Shown here in pieces: positions 36,143 to 43,808 of a stretch of 64,000 bases of DNA. The stretch lies in NCBI GenBank assembly GCA_005217565.1, contig SJCO01000013.1, positions 62,001-126,000 of the forward strand, read 5' to 3'. The stretch is from Puteibacter caeruleilacunae. GTDB lineage: Bacteria > Bacteroidota > Bacteroidia > Bacteroidales > Prolixibacteraceae. A program made the position numbers and the translations under genes. The notes below the pieces were generated by a model. It had not been told where the DNA came from. It made no database searches and saw only the letters and a list, made by a program, of their open reading frames with translations. How positions within the stretch are numbered: position 1 is the stretch's first letter; every line of letters begins with the position of its first letter.

Positions 36143-36316
36143 TTACGATCCACAAGAACATCCACCACTAAATGGATTCGATTTCTTTTCTTCTTTCACT
36201 TCTTCGATTTTAATGTCACAACAACTCGATTTTTTATCCTTTTTCTCTTCTTTTACTTCTTCGAACTTCACGTTGCAACAACTCGATGCTTTCTTTGATT
36301 TTCCAAATAATCCCAT
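36143..36316 (-). CDS. Cys-pair microprotein with an internal repeat
   Basis: A 57-residue protein read from the ATG at 36316. After MGLFGKSKK it has two tandem units, SSCCNVKFEEVKEEKK and SSCCDIKIEEVKEEKK, followed by a GGCSCGS tail. Six cysteines lie in pairs (CC, CC, CxC) among Lys/Glu-rich helices, as expected for a soft-metal or metalloid-binding peptide. It is 120 bases downstream of the permease gene on the same strand and is probably co-transcribed with it. The opposite-strand frame here is a shadow. Small SCC-type proteins next to ArsP_1 permeases are known to me only as unannotated genes. Confidence 0.75.
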   Translation of the reverse strand: MGLFGKSKKASSCCNVKFEEVKEEKKDKKSSCCDIKIEEVKEEKKSNPFSGGCSCGS

Positions 36317-36436
36317 GATTTTATTTTTTATTTACAATAATTAGGAGGCAACCATCCGGCAGACTATAACAATCAGATATTATTTATGACCGCTGTATCG
36401 CCTCCCTTGAAAGTATATTAAGGTGTAAGTTATCGT

Positions 36437-37414
36437 TTATAGAATAATATTGAAGGCGTATCCCGTGATCACCGCAACCATGAAGATCACTCCAATAAAA
36501 GATATCAACAGCTTCTTCTTGAATATCTTCGCCAACATTGACATCTCAGGTATTGCCATTCCTGCGCCTCCAATAATCAACGCAATAGCTGTCCCCATAC
36601 CAACACCTTTTGATATTAACGACATGGCAATAGGAATGGCTGTTTCGGCTCGAATATATAGAGGAATTCCAATGATTGAGGCCAACGGTACTGCAAAGAT
36701 ATTGCCTTCTCCAGCGTACTTTGCAATTGTATCTCCTTTAGGTAAATACCCGTAGATAGCAGCTCCAACCGCTACACCTGCAAACAAGTAGGGTAAAATT
36801 GGTTTTAACGAGTCCCATCCAGCTTTCAATGACAAGCTAATCTTTTTTCCAATTGAGTACGATCGTCGAGTATCAATTCCGTCATTTACAGTATGACCAC
36901 CTGAAACCTTAACTGACTTAACATGTTTCGCAAAACCAAACTTTTCTAACAGATAGCCAAATAAAACCGCTAACGAAAAGGCAAAAATGAAATATATTGC
37001 CGCATTTTTCACCCCTACTGTTGCTGCGAGCATCGCTACTATAATCGGATTTAATAGTGGTGAGGATATTAAAAATGACATTACAGATCCAAATGGAACT
37101 TTGGCATTTAAGAATCCTACCGTCATAGGTATAGTTGAGCATGCGCAAAATGGTGTGACAGCACCGAATGTTGCGGCAGCAATATTCCCTATCAATCCTC
37201 TCCCTTCAAATAACTTCTGCAATTTTTTCTGATTAACGTGCATCATGATATACTCGATAATAGCAGTAATTGCTATAAAGAGGATGAATAACTCAAGTGT
37301 AATAAACACAAAATTCCCCAGTGTCTTTGTTAGATTGTCATAAAATGGGGTTGGCATCACCTCTAAAGTGTTATAAAATAAATTTCTAAATGCTATAATT
37401 AAACTTTCTTGCAT
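36437..37414 (-). CDS. ArsP_1/DUF318-family permease
   Basis: A 325-residue polytopic protein with about eight to ten helices. The family motif FGAVTPFCACSTIPMTVGFL (Cys-Ala-Cys-Ser) is at about residues 85-104, followed by SFLISSPLLNPIIV; a second PLASIIGIPLYIRAETAIPIA repeat lies in the C-half. Homologues include ArsP, which exports trivalent organoarsenicals, but many members have no known substrate. The CACS cysteines plus the Cys-pair microprotein downstream suggest a soft metal or metalloid cargo; this is inference. Upstream lies a copy of the AAAAGACGCA motif. Confidence 0.85.
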   Translation of the reverse strand: MQESLIIAFRNLFYNTLEVMPTPFYDNLTKTLGNFVFITLELFILFIAITAIIEYIMMHVNQKKLQKLFEGRGLIGNIAAATFGAVTPFCACSTIPMTVGFLNAKVPFGSVMSFLISSPLLNPIIVAMLAATVGVKNAAIYFIFAFSLAVLFGYLLEKFGFAKHVKSVKVSGGHTVNDGIDTRRSYSIGKKISLSLKAGWDSLKPILPYLFAGVAVGAAIYGYLPKGDTIAKYAGEGNIFAVPLASIIGIPLYIRAETAIPIAMSLISKGVGMGTAIALIIGGAGMAIPEMSMLAKIFKKKLLISFIGVIFMVAVITGYAFNIIL

Positions 37415-37617
37415 AACTTTTCTTCTTTCTCCTTGCTAATACTAAAATGATTAATCTTCTCTTTCCTAAAGTGATTTATAAATCACCCAGGACAACACGT
37501 ACTTTTGCTACTTTTTTGATAAACTCTGTTAAAACGGATTACAAACATTTTCCTCTTAATTTTGAATACATGAACACCGTTAAGCTTTCTGTTCATATTA
37601 AAGGCGATCGACAAGAA

Positions 37618-37628
37618 GAAAAGACGCA
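37618..37628 (+). promoter_or_regulatory. GAAAAGACGCA motif upstream of the permease
   Basis: Identical 11-mer to the one at 38477-38487 (opposite strand) and 10 of 11 matching the two arms at 40694 and 40731. It lies about 205 bases before the permease ATG in a 384-base spacer (37415-37798) that holds no convincing gene; the 67-residue plus-strand frame in it has no family features. Possible operator, or a fragment of a dispersed repeat. Confidence 0.4.
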
Positions 37629-37798
37629 AAAAGGATTATATTTTTTTTGAAGATTACATTTCAAGAAGGAAACTAAAAGAAGCTCTCACACTCAATAATA
37701 ACAAGTTACCCTCTCGCACACATTAATCCCCCTACATTTATTGAAAAGTCCGAAGCGGTATACGAGAGGTTAACTCAATAGTGAAAACACAATCTTTA

Positions 37799-38356
37799 TT
37801 ATTTGCTAAGCAATGGAGTACAAGTACTCTTTATTTCACAAGAGATGATATTCCCTTGCGCATCGAGTTCTACATCACAACATTCAAAGAATAGCTCTCT
37901 TAGTTTCTGACGAGCACGTTGAACTCGGGATTTTGCTCCTGACAGACTAATATCTAATCGCACAGCAATATCTTTTTGAGGGATACCTTCAATATCACTC
38001 CAAATAAGTGCATCGGCATACTCTTTTGGAAGTAGATGTATCATGTCGGATATTTCACCAGACAATATTTGTTGAAAGTCGGCCGAATTCAAATGATTCA
38101 GATTGATATAATCTTCCTCCTGAATCGTTTTCTTTTGTTGTCGATAAAAGTCGATAATCGTATTCCTAGTTACATAAAACAACCAGCTTTTCAGGTTCTT
38201 GATTTCTTGATCACGAAGACAAGATTCCATAGTTTTAAGAAACACTTCCTGAAGCAAATCATCTGCAACATTTACATCTCGAACTTGCTGTCGGATAAAG
38301 GCGAGTAAATGTGTACTATATTTTTGATAAATTCCCTGAATATCGCAATTTGTCAT
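37799..38356 (-). CDS. ECF sigma factor, SigZ-like, with a Cys-rich tail
   Basis: A 185-residue sigma-70 family protein. Region 2 is residues 8-75 (ADDLLQEVFLKTMESC, LKSWLFYVTRNTIIDFYRQ), region 4 is about 105-155 (LPKEYADALIWSDIEGIPQKDIAVRLDISLSGAKSRVQRARQKL, of which IPQKDIAVRLDISLSGAKS is the helix-turn-helix). The tail ECCDVELDAQGNIISCEI...C holds four cysteines, as in SigZ-type factors. No anti-sigma gene is adjacent, so the Cys tail may itself sense metal or redox state. Divergent from the rhodanese gene, with the shared GAAAAGACGCA motif between them. Confidence 0.87.
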   Translation of the reverse strand: MTNCDIQGIYQKYSTHLLAFIRQQVRDVNVADDLLQEVFLKTMESCLRDQEIKNLKSWLFYVTRNTIIDFYRQQKKTIQEEDYINLNHLNSADFQQILSGEISDMIHLLPKEYADALIWSDIEGIPQKDIAVRLDISLSGAKSRVQRARQKLRELFFECCDVELDAQGNIISCEIKSTCTPLLSK

Positions 38357-38476
38357 CTTTCTAAAATTATTAGATTTCTATTTTTAGAATTTAAGCATGC
38401 AAAAATAGACTTAACCTACTTATTTCAAAGCCGATAGCATTAAATTACGCTTCTTACGTTATTTTCGCAAAAAAGC

Positions 38477-38487
38477 TGCGTCTTTTC
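38477..38487 (-). promoter_or_regulatory. GAAAAGACGCA motif between sigma and rhodanese genes
   Basis: On the plus strand TGCGTCTTTTC. It lies 53 bases before the rhodanese ATG and about 120 before the sigma ATG. Second copy of the cluster motif. Confidence 0.4.
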
Positions 38488-38539
38488 GTCTATCACTTCG
38501 ACTTATAAGAATAACCTATTAGATTATTAATTGTTTTTA

Positions 38540-38899
38540 ATGAATATCAAAAGTATGGAACAAGCAAAAGCATACGTAAGAAATATCCAATGTGATCAGG
38601 CTAAAGAACTCTTAAGAAAGTGTAAGGGAAACAACAAATTTCACATCATCGACACCCGAGATCGCGAGATGTATAAATCTGGACATTTAAAAGGAGCAAT
38701 ACTAATGGATGTCTATAAATACGACTTATCAAAAGGATTAAAATACCTTCCAAAAGATGAAATCTATCTGGTATACTGTACTGCAGGTATTCGAAGCTCC
38801 GAAGCTATTAGCATTATGCAACATATGGGATTTAAGCATATTTATCATCTTGAACATGGATTAGAGAGTTGTAATATTCAGGAAGGAGAATTGGTATAA
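38540..38899 (+). CDS. Single-domain rhodanese
   Basis: A 119-residue sulfurtransferase-like protein. FHIIDTRDREMYKSGHLKGAILM is the N-terminal rhodanese block, and the active-site loop is YCTAGIRSSEA with the catalytic Cys. It accepts or delivers persulfide sulfur, or may carry arsenate-type oxyanion chemistry as Cdc25-like rhodaneses do. The ATG at 38540 is preferred over a TTG at 38531; no clear Shine-Dalgarno is seen, which is common here. It ends at a terminator shared with the convergent barrel gene. Confidence 0.88.
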   Translation: MNIKSMEQAKAYVRNIQCDQAKELLRKCKGNNKFHIIDTRDREMYKSGHLKGAILMDVYKYDLSKGLKYLPKDEIYLVYCTAGIRSSEAISIMQHMGFKHIYHLEHGLESCNIQEGELV

Positions 38900-38906
38900 A
38901 ACAATA

Positions 38907-38940
38907 ATCCCCTTCCACAATTAACTCACCGGAAGGGGAT
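38907..38940. terminator. Convergent terminator between rhodanese and barrel genes
   Basis: ATCCCCTTCC (38907-38916) and GGAAGGGGAT (38931-38940) pair exactly. On the minus strand it is followed by TATTGTTTTAT, so it acts chiefly for the barrel gene. Confidence 0.8.
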
Positions 38941-38994
38941 AAAGCAAATTCAGCTAAAAAAATGAACGAGTATATTTTTTAACAGGCTCAACTT

Positions 38995-39723
38995 TTAGTT
39001 TAAATTAAATTGAAGTCCAAGGATTAAATTAGAAGTTCCTGCTTCTGGATTAATCGCAACCTTTGCCCACAGAGGAAAAGTCAGATTATCATTAATCCGA
39101 AAATATTTGGTTGCAGTAACACCTACATCTACCGCATTAATATCTTTACCATACATACTTTCCTCAACCAGATTAAATCCAGCATAAAAATCTACTATAC
39201 TATGACCAATATTTACAGGATAATCAAGCTCCACATATGATGAATATCGCTGTTCATTCTTTTCATTCAAATCTCGTCCCCAAACCAAAGTACTCCAGTA
39301 AACCGACAACGGGAAATCATTCGATATTTTATACTTCGCACTTATATCAATCAAATGGTTTGTTGTTTTTCTATTCAGATCAAAATAATCGTAATCATCA
39401 ATAGATGATCTATCTCGTGATGCATATAAGTCCCAAACTGAAATTGTAAATTTATCACTTAGGTCATACCCTACATGAAAGTCAAACTCAGAATATTCTC
39501 CATTAAAAGCATAACCACCCCATGCGCCCAGCTGTAAATTGGAAGTACGTAGTACCAAATCACCTTCATAATTTGACGAGTTACTTATCATTAATCCTCT
39601 CCAATAGTGTCGGGTAGTTATTGTTGAATTTAATTCCAACTTTACCTGTGCAGTAGTGTTTTCTATAACTCCGAGTAATAACATTACCATAGCAAAAGCT
39701 ACGAGTGTTAAGTAATTTTTCAT
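38995..39723 (-). CDS. Outer-membrane beta-barrel protein (TorF/Gcw_chp-like)
   Basis: A 242-residue exported protein: signal peptide (LTLVAFAMVMLLLGVIENTTAQ), then alternating-strand sequence with aromatic ends (RHYWRGLMISNSSNYEGDLVL, FDFHVGYDLSDKFTISVWDLY, YKISNDFPLSVYWSTLVWG) and a final strand LILGLQFNLN ending in an Asn rather than the usual Phe/Trp. It resembles the small putative porins annotated as TorF or Gcw_chp. It probably makes an outer-membrane channel for a solute of the neighbouring metal module; substrate unknown. It is 71 bases downstream of the Cys-rich transporter gene on the same strand. Confidence 0.72.
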   Translation of the reverse strand: MKNYLTLVAFAMVMLLLGVIENTTAQVKLELNSTITTRHYWRGLMISNSSNYEGDLVLRTSNLQLGAWGGYAFNGEYSEFDFHVGYDLSDKFTISVWDLYASRDRSSIDDYDYFDLNRKTTNHLIDISAKYKISNDFPLSVYWSTLVWGRDLNEKNEQRYSSYVELDYPVNIGHSIVDFYAGFNLVEESMYGKDINAVDVGVTATKYFRINDNLTFPLWAKVAINPEAGTSNLILGLQFNLN

Positions 39724-39794
39724 TTAAATGATTTTAGATTTTATTCGTATAAAACTCATGGGTTCTGAGTTCCTCTAAGACATCATGAACAATA

Positions 39795-40583
39795 CTATTT
39801 TAATTCTGCAATTTTGAAGCCTGCATCACTAAACATCTTTTCTAAATCTGCTCGCCTTAACTGCTCCTCATCATACCTTACTCCTATCACCTTCTTATCT
39901 TGACTGACTTTATACTGCTGAATTCCCTTTCGTTTTCTAAGCTCAGTAAGTAGTGTTCCCAGACAGCAAGTTGGTTGCTTTGCGCGAACCTCAAAGAAAA
40001 TTGTCTTCAGCTCAGTATTTGGAGAGGAACATGACATTCCTCCACAAGATGGCGACAACCTACTCTTTGTTTTCACATTTGTTGACTCGCTTATATTGGA
40101 TGAACATGAGCTGCAGCCTTGTTTTGGTAATGTTGATTTATCATTTCCTTCTGATCCACAACATGAGTTTGATTTTCCCTCAACATTACTACCATTCACA
40201 TCCACCTCCTCACTATTCATATTGAATGAAATAGATAGCATAACAGCGGTGATAATTGTTACGATCCATAGAAATATCTTCGATTTTCGATTTCCTGCAC
40301 CACTGGCATTTGAACTTGCCTGATCACCACAACAACTATCTGTATTACAACATGATGCTTTACTTTTCTTAAAATACAACCGATAGAATCCTATTCCTAA
40401 TGAAATGACTGCGATACCGATAAGATATGGCTGTAATGATTTTAAAAATGCTAACTGACTGGCCCCTATCCCTATTGATGCCAATACTCCTGCTGCAATT
40501 GGAGCTCCACAACATGTGATACTACCAAGAACCGTTAATATCCCTGCTCCTAATCCTGCCAACGTCGACTTTTCTTTCTTCAT
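39795..40583 (-). CDS. MerT-like transporter fused to a Cys-rich linker and an HMA/MerP-like domain
   Basis: A 262-residue membrane protein. The first 70 residues match MerT (LGSITCCGAPIAAGVLASIG then a second helix), with the vicinal Cys pair of mercuric ion transporters. A Cys-rich loop follows (SCCNTDSCCGDQ), a third helix (WIVTIITAVMLSISF), a second Cys-rich region (NSCCGSEG, QGCSSCSS, PSCGGMSCSS) and a ferredoxin-like C-domain with PTCCLG in place of the usual CxxC. I count 14 Cys, mostly as CC, CxxC and similar pairs. The ATG at 40583 is preferred over a TTG at 40592. No merA or merR is nearby, so the cargo may be another soft metal. Confidence 0.75.
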   Translation of the reverse strand: MKKEKSTLAGLGAGILTVLGSITCCGAPIAAGVLASIGIGASQLAFLKSLQPYLIGIAVISLGIGFYRLYFKKSKASCCNTDSCCGDQASSNASGAGNRKSKIFLWIVTIITAVMLSISFNMNSEEVDVNGSNVEGKSNSCCGSEGNDKSTLPKQGCSSCSSNISESTNVKTKSRLSPSCGGMSCSSPNTELKTIFFEVRAKQPTCCLGTLLTELRKRKGIQQYKVSQDKKVIGVRYDEEQLRRADLEKMFSDAGFKIAELK

Positions 40584-40693
40584 CTGCTTCAATGATTTTA
40601 AGTTACTAGATTTTTAGATGAACTTCATCTACTTATTTTTTAGATTTCTGAAGGTTCGCTTCTTCTGTATTTATAAAGTCGCAGAGGATTAAA

Positions 40694-40740
40694 AAAAGAC
40701 GCAAAAAACACTTTACAAATTATAATACTTTGCGTCTTTT
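40694..40740. promoter_or_regulatory. Inverted repeat AAAAGACGCAAA / TTTGCGTCTTTT: candidate ArsR operator
   Basis: Arms 40694-40705 and 40729-40740 are exact 12-base reverse complements separated by 23 bases of A+T-rich DNA, placed between the divergent transporter and arsR genes. A third partial half-site TTTGCGCGTCTTAT lies at 40748-40761, just before the arsR ATG. Spacing of the arms is wide for one ArsR dimer, so each arm may be its own site. Also resembles the GCAAAGACGC repeats seen in many genomes. Confidence 0.5.
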
Positions 40741-40762
40741 GCCTCATTTGCGCGTCTTATAA

Positions 40763-41107
40763 ATGGATATGGATAATAACAACTACGAAAGACTACCACA
40801 GGAATTAGCGCCGTTACTAAATGCTTTAGCACATCCGGCGCGTATTCAAATCATCATGCATCTAGCAAAATACGATGCATGTCAGGCTAAAGGGATTTCA
40901 GAACGTCTTCCTTTAGCCAAATCAACAGTATCAGAACACTTGAATAAACTAAAAGAGGTTAACTTGATTAGTTCTATCCCCAATGGCAATTCACTTTTTT
41001 ATAGTCTGAATCATAATAATTTCAATAAGTTCATAGCGATCTTTAATCTGTTCAAAGAAAAAGTTGATAATGCCACCAATAACATATGCACATGTAATAA
41101 TCCTTAG
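40763..41107 (+). CDS. ArsR-family transcriptional regulator
   Basis: A 114-residue winged-helix repressor. LLNALAHPARIQIIMHLAKYDACQAKGIS is the ArsR N-terminal block (ALAHPARIQI is the quoted signature), followed by the recognition helix LPLAKSTVSEHLNKLKEVNLI and the wing SIPNGNSLFYSLN. Cysteine ligands are possible: Cys near 37 and a C-terminal CTC. It is divergent from the Cys-rich transporter, with an inverted repeat between, so it most probably represses that gene and itself and lets go on binding thiophilic metal. A second ATG is two codons downstream. The spacer to 41329 shows nothing clear. Confidence 0.88.
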   Translation: MDMDNNNYERLPQELAPLLNALAHPARIQIIMHLAKYDACQAKGISERLPLAKSTVSEHLNKLKEVNLISSIPNGNSLFYSLNHNNFNKFIAIFNLFKEKVDNATNNICTCNNP

Positions 41108-41329
41108 GTTTATATTATCAACTCACCCCTGGTAAACGCTAACATGTGATTTGTCAATTCAACCTAACAGTGTTAATCACATTCGTCAGCTCATTTTCCT
41201 TTTGTTCGGAAATTACCCATCAACTTTCTTCGATTGATTTCGTTTCTAAAATATTGGAATAAGGATAAGGTCCGGCATGTTTCTATACTAAATTATATCA
41301 GTCTATTATAAATACTTAAATATAGAATT

Positions 41330-41713
41330 ATGGAAACAACACAAAAGTCTCTCTATGAACGACTGGGAGGAGCTTCAGGCATTTCAAAGCTAGTCGATGA
41401 TATTGTTGAATTTCATTTTGAGAATCCTCACATCAATGCTCGTTTTCTTCCAGCCAAAGATGATCCTGCACATCTGGCTCAGGTAAAGCAACACTTGTGC
41501 GACTTTCTTGGGGCTGGGACAGGTGGTCCGGAGGTATATAAAGGCAGAGATATGCCAACAACTCATAGAGGAATGAATATCAGTGAAGCAGAATACATGC
41601 ATACAATTGATGATATCTTGATGGCGCTCGACAAAAACAATGTTGATGAGCAAACGAGAAAAGACGTGTTAGCAATCGCCTACTCTATAAAGGGAGATAT
41701 TATTGGAAAATAA
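41330..41713 (+). CDS. Group 1 truncated haemoglobin
   Basis: A 127-residue globin. The family pattern is visible: SLYERLGGASGISKLVDDIV at the start, DFLGAGTGGPEVYKGRDM in the E helix region and the proximal (F8) histidine in TTHRGMNISEAEY. Trunc. haemoglobins bind O2 or NO and often detoxify NO in anaerobes. Monocistronic; a strong hairpin follows. Confidence 0.93.
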   Translation: METTQKSLYERLGGASGISKLVDDIVEFHFENPHINARFLPAKDDPAHLAQVKQHLCDFLGAGTGGPEVYKGRDMPTTHRGMNISEAEYMHTIDDILMALDKNNVDEQTRKDVLAIAYSIKGDIIGK

Positions 41714-41735
41714 ACAGCCTCCATTGGTTTAAAAA

Positions 41736-41779
41736 TAGCCTGTTCTACAACAACATACACACTGCTGAAGAACAGGCTA
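41736..41779 (+). terminator. Hairpin after the truncated haemoglobin gene
   Basis: TAGCCTGTTCT (41736-41746) and AGAACAGGCTA (41769-41779) are exact reverse complements. No T-run follows, but the position just past the stop codon favours a terminator. Confidence 0.65.
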
Positions 41780-41808
41780 AACTTCTGTACTTTATTTAAA
41801 AATCGCCA

Positions 41809-41816
41809 TAACTTTG
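41809..41816 (+). promoter_or_regulatory. -7 box TAACTTTG before the second PspC-like gene
   Basis: Exact match to TAnnTTTG, 36 bases before the ATG at 41852. No TTTG at the -33 position, where TTTATTT is found. Confidence 0.6.
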
Positions 41817-41851
41817 ACATTGAAATAATAACCCGATCAATCTCAACATCC

Positions 41852-42034
41852 ATGATCCTAGGAGTAACAGAATGGCTTAGTAAAAGGTTAAATGTTTCAC
41901 AGAATCGTATTCGCACAACATTTGTAGTCTGGTTTTTTATTGCCGGATTAGGATTAGCATTTTATCTTATTTGCTATATGGCAAAATGCTATAGGAATCC
42001 AACAAAAGATATAGATGAGTTGTATAGAAAATAA
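41852..42034 (+). CDS. Small PspC-domain membrane protein (second of two)
   Basis: A 60-residue protein, MILGVTEWLSKRLNVSQNRI then one membrane helix (FVVWFFIAGLGLAFYLICYM) and a polar tail (KDIDELYRK). Paralogue of the 51-residue protein at 35039. PspC domains report envelope stress, or insert into the inner membrane as toxin-like peptides in some species. Own promoter; convergent with the PUL. Confidence 0.8.
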   Translation: MILGVTEWLSKRLNVSQNRIRTTFVVWFFIAGLGLAFYLICYMAKCYRNPTKDIDELYRK

Positions 42035-42071
42035 CTCACCTATTGGATTCGGGAGTGCAATAGGCACTATA

Positions 42072-42126
42072 TTTTGTCACTTATAACAAACACTTTTGCT
42101 GTTTTATAATTTTTTGTCACTTATAA
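42072..42126. repeat. Perfect 15-base direct repeat
   Basis: TTTTGTCACTTATAA occurs at 42072-42086 and 42112-42126, 40 bases apart, in the convergent spacer after the second PspC gene. Confidence 0.6.
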
Positions 42127-42150
42127 AAATAGCCCTCCCATAGGAGAGCC
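42125..42150 (-). terminator. Terminator at the 3' end of the polysaccharide utilisation locus
   Basis: On the minus strand GGCTCTCC (42150-42143) pairs with GGAGGGCT (42138-42131) using two G-U pairs, followed by ATTTTTATAAG. It lies 11 bases past the GH20 stop. Confidence 0.75.
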
Positions 42151-42161
42151 ATCTTTATTTT

Positions 42162-43802
42162 TTACCACCAAGGTACCATTTTCACCTCACCAATGGAGAT
42201 ATTATGCTGCTTAAGTACTTTCACATGACTGTCAACTCGTTTAAAGAACTCCTCATCACCAATACGCTTGCGCTTATTCCAGGCCAACTCGGCAAGAGGT
42301 AACAAACGAGGAAAAATCATTCTCTCAAAATTCTCCATCGCATCATAACGAACCTGTCCGCTACTATCCAAACGTCCATGTTCTCCCCAAACACATGCCT
42401 GAATCCCTAAAATCTTTGACTCCCGCTTTGGATCAACAAACTCCAATGGATCATATTGGTATACATCAAGAGCCGATCTCCTCTCCAGTGTGATATCAAA
42501 ATAAACATGATTAATTGGAGTCATCACCATATCATTTCCATTGGACAGTGCTTCGCTAATCACCTCTTTATCGTGATTATGTCCATTCCAAAACATTACC
42601 GTTGTTGACGGATTAATACCTCCTTGCATGATCTCATTCCAGCCAACCATCTTACGCCCCTTGGAGATGATATGTTCTTCTAATCGTTTCACAAAATAAC
42701 TTTGAAGCTTTTTTACATCCTCCAGACCTTCAGTCTTCATGCGTTCCTGACAATGCTTACATTTTGCCCAGCCATGCTTATAGGCCTCATCACCTCCAAT
42801 ATGGATATACGTTGAAGGGAAAAGCTCCATCACCTCATCAAACACATTATTCAATATCTCAAAGGTCTTTTCATTACCTATACACACCTCTCTGTTTGCA
42901 TCCCACTGGTATTGATCATGCTCTTTGTTACGCCAGTTAAAGTCAAGACCAAACAATCCTTTATGAGGATTAGGCAATGTATCTTTACTTGTACACCTGA
43001 TTTCAGGAAAGGCAGCTAGGAAAGCACCAGCATGAGCTGGCATATCAATCTCGGGTACTACATCAATGTACAGACTTTTTGCATACTCCACAATTCGTTT
43101 AATGTGCTTATGCTTATAATACATCCCATGTCCTTGTCCGTTACCATGGCCTAACCATTTACCTCCAATTACAGAATACGGTCCTCCATAGGAGCCAATT
43201 TCGGCCAAATGAGGATATTTCTTAATCTCGATACGCCATGCCTGATCGTCGGATAAATGCCAGTGCAAGGTATTCATCTTGTAATAAGCCATCATGCGTA
43301 AAATCTTCTTAATCTGATCAACTGGATAGTAGGTTCGAGCAACATCAAGATGCAATCCCCTCCATTGAAATCCAGGTTTATCTTTAACAACCTGACAAGT
43401 CAACCGACCTTCTTCCGCCTGATCAATTAACTGAAGCAATGACTGTATTCCATAGAAAACACCTTTAGGATCAGCCCCGATAATTTCAATTCCACCCTTT
43501 TGAATCAGTACCTGATAGGCAGCCTCTTCTGTTAATGCATTATCAACCTTTAAAGAGACATCGACTTTTGCACTAACATTCACTGAATCAATATCCAGCG
43601 AATCACACAACACCTGTCCCAAACGCATTAATTCATTATCGCCATCAGCAACAACACGTACGCCTTTTAATTTCTCCAGTTTCAGATATCCCGACTGATA
43701 AGTCACTTCAACAGGTGTTGGGATAATCTTCGTTATCACCTCTTGTGCAAATCCCTGACTGATCAGGAAGATGCACATCAACATTCCAAAAAGTTTAATC
43801 AT
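42162..43802 (-). CDS. Beta-N-acetylhexosaminidase, GH20
   Basis: A 546-residue exported exo-hexosaminidase (signal peptide to FAQ at 18-20). An alpha/beta domain 2-type N-part (25-140) precedes the TIM barrel with GLHLDVARTYYP, NTLHWHLSDDQAWRIEIK, PEIDMPAHAGA and the catalytic pair IHIGGDEA (Asp338, Glu339). It removes terminal GlcNAc/GalNAc with substrate-assisted catalysis. Last gene of the PUL, seven bases after the sulfatase, ending at a terminator. Confidence 0.94.
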   Translation of the reverse strand: MIKLFGMLMCIFLISQGFAQEVITKIIPTPVEVTYQSGYLKLEKLKGVRVVADGDNELMRLGQVLCDSLDIDSVNVSAKVDVSLKVDNALTEEAAYQVLIQKGGIEIIGADPKGVFYGIQSLLQLIDQAEEGRLTCQVVKDKPGFQWRGLHLDVARTYYPVDQIKKILRMMAYYKMNTLHWHLSDDQAWRIEIKKYPHLAEIGSYGGPYSVIGGKWLGHGNGQGHGMYYKHKHIKRIVEYAKSLYIDVVPEIDMPAHAGAFLAAFPEIRCTSKDTLPNPHKGLFGLDFNWRNKEHDQYQWDANREVCIGNEKTFEILNNVFDEVMELFPSTYIHIGGDEAYKHGWAKCKHCQERMKTEGLEDVKKLQSYFVKRLEEHIISKGRKMVGWNEIMQGGINPSTTVMFWNGHNHDKEVISEALSNGNDMVMTPINHVYFDITLERRSALDVYQYDPLEFVDPKRESKILGIQACVWGEHGRLDSSGQVRYDAMENFERMIFPRLLPLAELAWNKRKRIGDEEFFKRVDSHVKVLKQHNISIGEVKMVPWW

Positions 43803-43808
43803 TATTAT

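Noticed and set aside
36102-36344. Plus-strand frame of 80 residues
   Set aside because: Its Phe/Ser-rich repeats are the shadow of the Cys-pair repeats read on the minus strand, which make better protein sense and lie downstream of the permease.
37447-37650. Plus-strand frame of 67 residues in the permease leader
   Set aside because: Composition is irregular and it fills a region expected to hold the permease promoter.
39795-41107. A classical mercury resistance (mer) operon
   Set aside because: There is no merA or merR; only the MerT-like fold and an ArsR regulator are present.
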